Below are positions 61,418 through 64,000 of a stretch of 64,000 bases of DNA, piece by piece (within the stretch, counting starts at the first letter, position 1; every line of letters begins with the position of its first letter). Source of the stretch: Parvibaculum sp. (GTDB taxonomy: Bacteria; Pseudomonadota; Alphaproteobacteria; Parvibaculales; Parvibaculaceae). The position numbers and the translations under genes are program-made. The stretch lies in assembly GCF_019635935.1 (NCBI RefSeq), contig NZ_JAHBYN010000001.1:1240001-1304000 (forward strand). The letters are read 5' to 3'. The notes beneath the pieces were generated by a model, which saw only the letters and a program-made list of their open reading frames with translations, did no database searches and was not told the origin of the DNA.

Positions 61418-62764
61418 CTAGAACCTGAGCGTCGTTCTCAGCGCCGTCCCGTAGAAACTCGAATTCTCGAACTCGATCCGCGACGGGCCCACGCCGTCGC
61501 GCACGATCGACGGTGTATTGCCGATCCCGCCGCCGAAGAGATCGAGATCGAAGCGGACCGGCGCCTGCGCACCGACCGTCACGCCGGCATTGGCCGTATA
61601 GCTGAACGTCGTGTCGTTGTTCTTGACCCGCATCGTCTGACTGCCGAAGCCGGTGAAGTCGAGACTGTCGCTGCCTTTTGCGCGGTTGAAATCGGCTTGT
61701 CCCGTCAGGCCGGCACGCAGCATGACCGGCGAACCCGTAATCGGTTTCATCACCTGCCCGCCCAGGATCACGCCATACGAATTATTGCGCAGACTTGTGT
61801 CGTACTGAAAATTGACACCGAAGCCGGGGACGGCGCCGCCGAAATTCTGCTCGAACCGGATGCGGTTATAGGTGAGCCCGAAATGGGGCGTAAAACCGAG
61901 ACCGCTGAATACGCCCGGACCGTCATCATCGTCGTCGTCGCACCAGAAGTCGGTCGAGAATTTGCCGGTGAACGATGTCTGCGAGTAGTCGAGCCTGTAG
62001 TCGGACGTCGTCACGGCATTGACGCCGGGCGCACCGGGCGCCAGCGCAAAGCCCGCGCCGAACGGTCCGTCGCCGGTGCCGGGAATGAGCAGGAACGTGC
62101 CCGGCCCCGGATCGAAACCGCCGCGCGGTCCCGAGACATCGACCTCGTTGCGCGCGATATTGAGGTTGAAGCGCAGCCGCTGGCCGCCGAATGTGCCGAT
62201 GCCGAAGCTGCCGCCGACGCCGCCGCCGATGCTGCTCTCGTCGTCCTGCAGACGGTAGCCATTGTCGAGATTGATGGTGCCGCCAAACTCGGTGCCGAGA
62301 TATTTGTATTTTGGCAGGCCGATCCGCGCCGCGGCGAGATAAGCATGGGCGCTGGCGTCGTTGGGGGGTTCATATGCGCCGCGCTGCGCCCAGCGTTGCG
62401 CGAGCCTTCTCTCATAGGCGCTTGCCGGAGTTTCTTGACCCGTCGCCTTGTCCGGATAGTCCGTACGCGGAGCAACTTCGCTGGGCGGCGTGGCCGGCAG
62501 GTCGCCCAGCGCATCCTCGATCACATTTCCCTCTTCATCGAAAGTGGGCGCATTGACCGAAGCCATGCCGCCACCCTCTTGTACGGCCTGGTTGTTGTCC
62601 GAGATCGACGTCCCGGTCCAGTTGCCCGAACCACCCGTTATGACCGTCTTCTTGTAATTATCGTCGAAGATCGAACAACCCGGCAGGGCCAGCAGCACGA
62701 CCGCGAGAATCGGCAGAAAAGACAGCCGCAACAGGCTGTTACGCGGCAATTCGGTCCCGTTCAT
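61418..62764 (-). CDS. Outer-membrane lipoprotein with barrel-like C-terminus
   Basis: 448 residues. Lipoprotein signal with lipobox LLALPGC (near residue 30). The next ~100 residues are Gly/Asn/Ser-rich; the rest alternates Gly and aromatic residues typical of beta-barrels (GQRLRFNLNIARNEVDVSGP, SPVMLRAGLTGQADFNRAKG) and ends with TALRTTLRF, an outer-membrane C-terminal Phe signal. A stretch of six aspartates (CDDDDDD) lies mid-protein. Function unknown. GGAGGGGTG precedes the ATG at 62764. Confidence 0.75.
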   Translation of the reverse strand: MNGTELPRNSLLRLSFLPILAVVLLALPGCSIFDDNYKKTVITGGSGNWTGTSISDNNQAVQEGGGMASVNAPTFDEEGNVIEDALGDLPATPPSEVAPRTDYPDKATGQETPASAYERRLAQRWAQRGAYEPPNDASAHAYLAAARIGLPKYKYLGTEFGGTINLDNGYRLQDDESSIGGGVGGSFGIGTFGGQRLRFNLNIARNEVDVSGPRGGFDPGPGTFLLIPGTGDGPFGAGFALAPGAPGVNAVTTSDYRLDYSQTSFTGKFSTDFWCDDDDDDGPGVFSGLGFTPHFGLTYNRIRFEQNFGGAVPGFGVNFQYDTSLRNNSYGVILGGQVMKPITGSPVMLRAGLTGQADFNRAKGSDSLDFTGFGSQTMRVKNNDTTFSYTANAGVTVGAQAPVRFDLDLFGGGIGNTPSIVRDGVGPSRIEFENSSFYGTALRTTLRF

Positions 62765-62939
62765 TTCACCCCTCCATCGTCGCGCGCCCGGCCCGCCGGG
62801 CATCGTTCAGCCAAGGTTTGGCGAATGCCGGATTCCAAAAATCATCAAAACTGGTGATGCCGGGGCCGTTTTCCCGGCATACTGAGGACGAGGCCGCCGA
62901 ACAGGCGTTTGACGATCCACTGGCTGGGGGTTCGCGCAA

Positions 62940-63968
62940 ATGACGACACGGGTTCTCGATTCCGATGCTTCATTGGCCGCACCGCGGCGCATCGTGCCCG
63001 GCCTGAGCTGGCGCGGGCGGATATTCAATCTTCTTTTCGGTCTGGCCGGGCGCATCTTCGCGCCGTCGCAACCGCGAACCGTTGCCGATTTCGATTTTGA
63101 AACGGCGCGGCAGCGCCTGCACCGCACCGAAAACCTGATGACCTCGGCTCCGGCCGGCATGCAGGTGGAGCCTGTATCGGGCGCGCCTGTCGCCGCCGAC
63201 TGGGTCGTCATGCCGGAATCGCAGGCCGACAGGATCCTCGTCTTCGTTCACAGCGGCTCCTTCATCTTCGGCCAGTCGCGTCTCTTTCAGTCGCTGGCCG
63301 CGCGCATCTGCAAGCAGGCGCATGCAAAGGCGCTGTCGGTCGACTACCGTCTGGCGCCGGAAAATCCCTTTCCGGCCGCGATATCCGATGTTGCCGCCGC
63401 TTATGAATGGCTGCTGGCCGAAGGCGCCGATCCCGCGCAGATCCAGTTCGTCGGCGATAGCGCCGGCGGCGGCATCGCGCTGGGCGCGCTTCTGCTGCTG
63501 CGCGAGCGCGGCGTTCCCATGCCGGCGGGCCTGGTGCTGCTGGCGCCCTGGGCCGACATGACGCTGTCCGGCCGCTCGGTGCTCACCAATGCGCGCAAGG
63601 CGACGCTCGCCAACAACATCGAGATCATGATGGTCTGCCGCGAACTCTATTTGCAGGGCCACGCGCCGGGCGTTCCGCTGGCCTCGCCCGTTTTCGCCGA
63701 CCTCGAAGGTCTGCCGCCGGCGCTGATCCAGGCCAGCACCGTCGACATCCTGCTCGACGACGCCACGCGCATCGACGAGGCGCTGCGCCGCGCGGGCGTC
63801 GACAGCGAGTTGAGCCTCTATCCGCCGATGCCGCATGGCTGGCAGCGCCTCGGCACGCTGTTGCCGGAATCGCGCCGCGCCATCGAAGAGGTCGGCGACT
63901 TCATCGCCCGCCGCTTCGGCGACGATGCCAGGCCCGGCGCGCGGCGCGCGGAAGCCCTCCATGTCTGA
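62940..63968 (+). CDS. Alpha/beta hydrolase of hormone-sensitive-lipase type
   Basis: 342 residues. FVHSGSFIFGQ (HGG-like oxyanion, here HSG), FVGDSAGGGIALGALLLL (nucleophile Ser in GDSAGG), LSVDYRLAPENPFPAA, Asp in ASTVDILLDD and His in PPMPHGWQRLG. Carboxylesterase of the HSL family. The next gene (partial) starts before its stop. Confidence 0.88.
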   Translation: MTTRVLDSDASLAAPRRIVPGLSWRGRIFNLLFGLAGRIFAPSQPRTVADFDFETARQRLHRTENLMTSAPAGMQVEPVSGAPVAADWVVMPESQADRILVFVHSGSFIFGQSRLFQSLAARICKQAHAKALSVDYRLAPENPFPAAISDVAAAYEWLLAEGADPAQIQFVGDSAGGGIALGALLLLRERGVPMPAGLVLLAPWADMTLSGRSVLTNARKATLANNIEIMMVCRELYLQGHAPGVPLASPVFADLEGLPPALIQASTVDILLDDATRIDEALRRAGVDSELSLYPPMPHGWQRLGTLLPESRRAIEEVGDFIARRFGDDARPGARRAEALHV

Positions 63969-64000
63969 CCGGGAAGAACGCCGCAACCTCTATGCGGGCA
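63961..64000 (+). CDS. Truncated CDS at window edge
   Basis: ATG at 63961 overlaps the hydrolase stop region. Only MSDREERRNLYAG is inside the window; the rest lies beyond. Assigned as a gene by position and reading frame only; product unknown. Confidence 0.4.
   Translation, partial: MSDREERRNLYAG

Overview
The window is GC-rich, densely coded bacterial chromosome and looks alphaproteobacterial. Supporting genes are a TrcR/DUF1013 cell-cycle regulator, GapR (DUF2312), COQ9, the split PntAA/PntAB/PntB transhydrogenase, a small aa3-oxidase subunit IV, two YdcH/DUF465 proteins, a DUF1244 protein and PAS_5-type proteins. Many acyl-CoA enzymes and alpha/beta hydrolases suggest an aerobic, lipid- or hydrocarbon-using organism of Parvibaculum type. 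That genus-level guess is inference from gene content. I saw no rRNA, tRNA, CRISPR array, integrase or transposase gene.

Layout, left part. 1-9.2 kb: a truncated quinone oxidoreductase, a YSC84-like protein, trcR, an SDR, prpE flanked by two inverted 136-bp repeat copies, an acyl-CoA ligase, and ubiX between two YdcH genes. 9.2-11.2 kb: a diguanylate cyclase and a pectinacetylesterase-like hydrolase. 11.3-17.2 kb: a sulfate uptake operon (Rrf2 regulator, binding protein, porin, CysT, CysW, CysA). 17.3-22 kb: purEK, tandem PAS proteins, COQ9, peptide deformylase and rpsU. 22-25.7 kb: a nitrilase plus membrane protein divergent from a TrmB-like regulator, then small genes. 25.7-29 kb: the pnt operon and a cytochrome oxidase subunit.

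Layout, right part. 30-37.5 kb: alpha/beta hydrolase plus thioesterase, ABC1 kinase plus M3 peptidase, an OmpA-like lipoprotein and an NtrC-type regulator. 37.5-41.6 kb is accessory DNA. It holds, all on the minus strand, a TumA-like HTH protein with two perfect upstream palindromes, a 46-codon ORF, a TPR-HEPN protein with the RNase motif RNHLEH, and a protein with a nucleoside-deoxyribosyltransferase-like (TIR-related) domain. Next to it lie a 170-bp inverted-repeat element and a scar fusing a duplicated ion-channel tail to a remnant of mgtE. 41.6-49 kb: two exported proteins, a BacNav-type sodium channel, GNAT, lipoprotein, a LuxR/hydrolase fusion and gapR. 49-64 kb: glycerate kinase and pyruvate kinase (coupled), hydrolases, rpmJ, a CPBP protease, MFS transporter, acyl-CoA dehydrogenase and an outer-membrane lipoprotein.

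Two signals stand out. First, the HTH/HEPN/NDT-like cluster is a plausible undescribed defence or toxin-antitoxin-derived module. Second, a composite non-coding element occurs twice, 35 kb apart, each time between convergent genes. It combines a 33-nt block differing at one base, an ATCCGTCTACGGATGA box, and GGGGATAAGT dyads. That position argues against a promoter role and for a chromosome-level binding site. The functional interpretation of both is inference.
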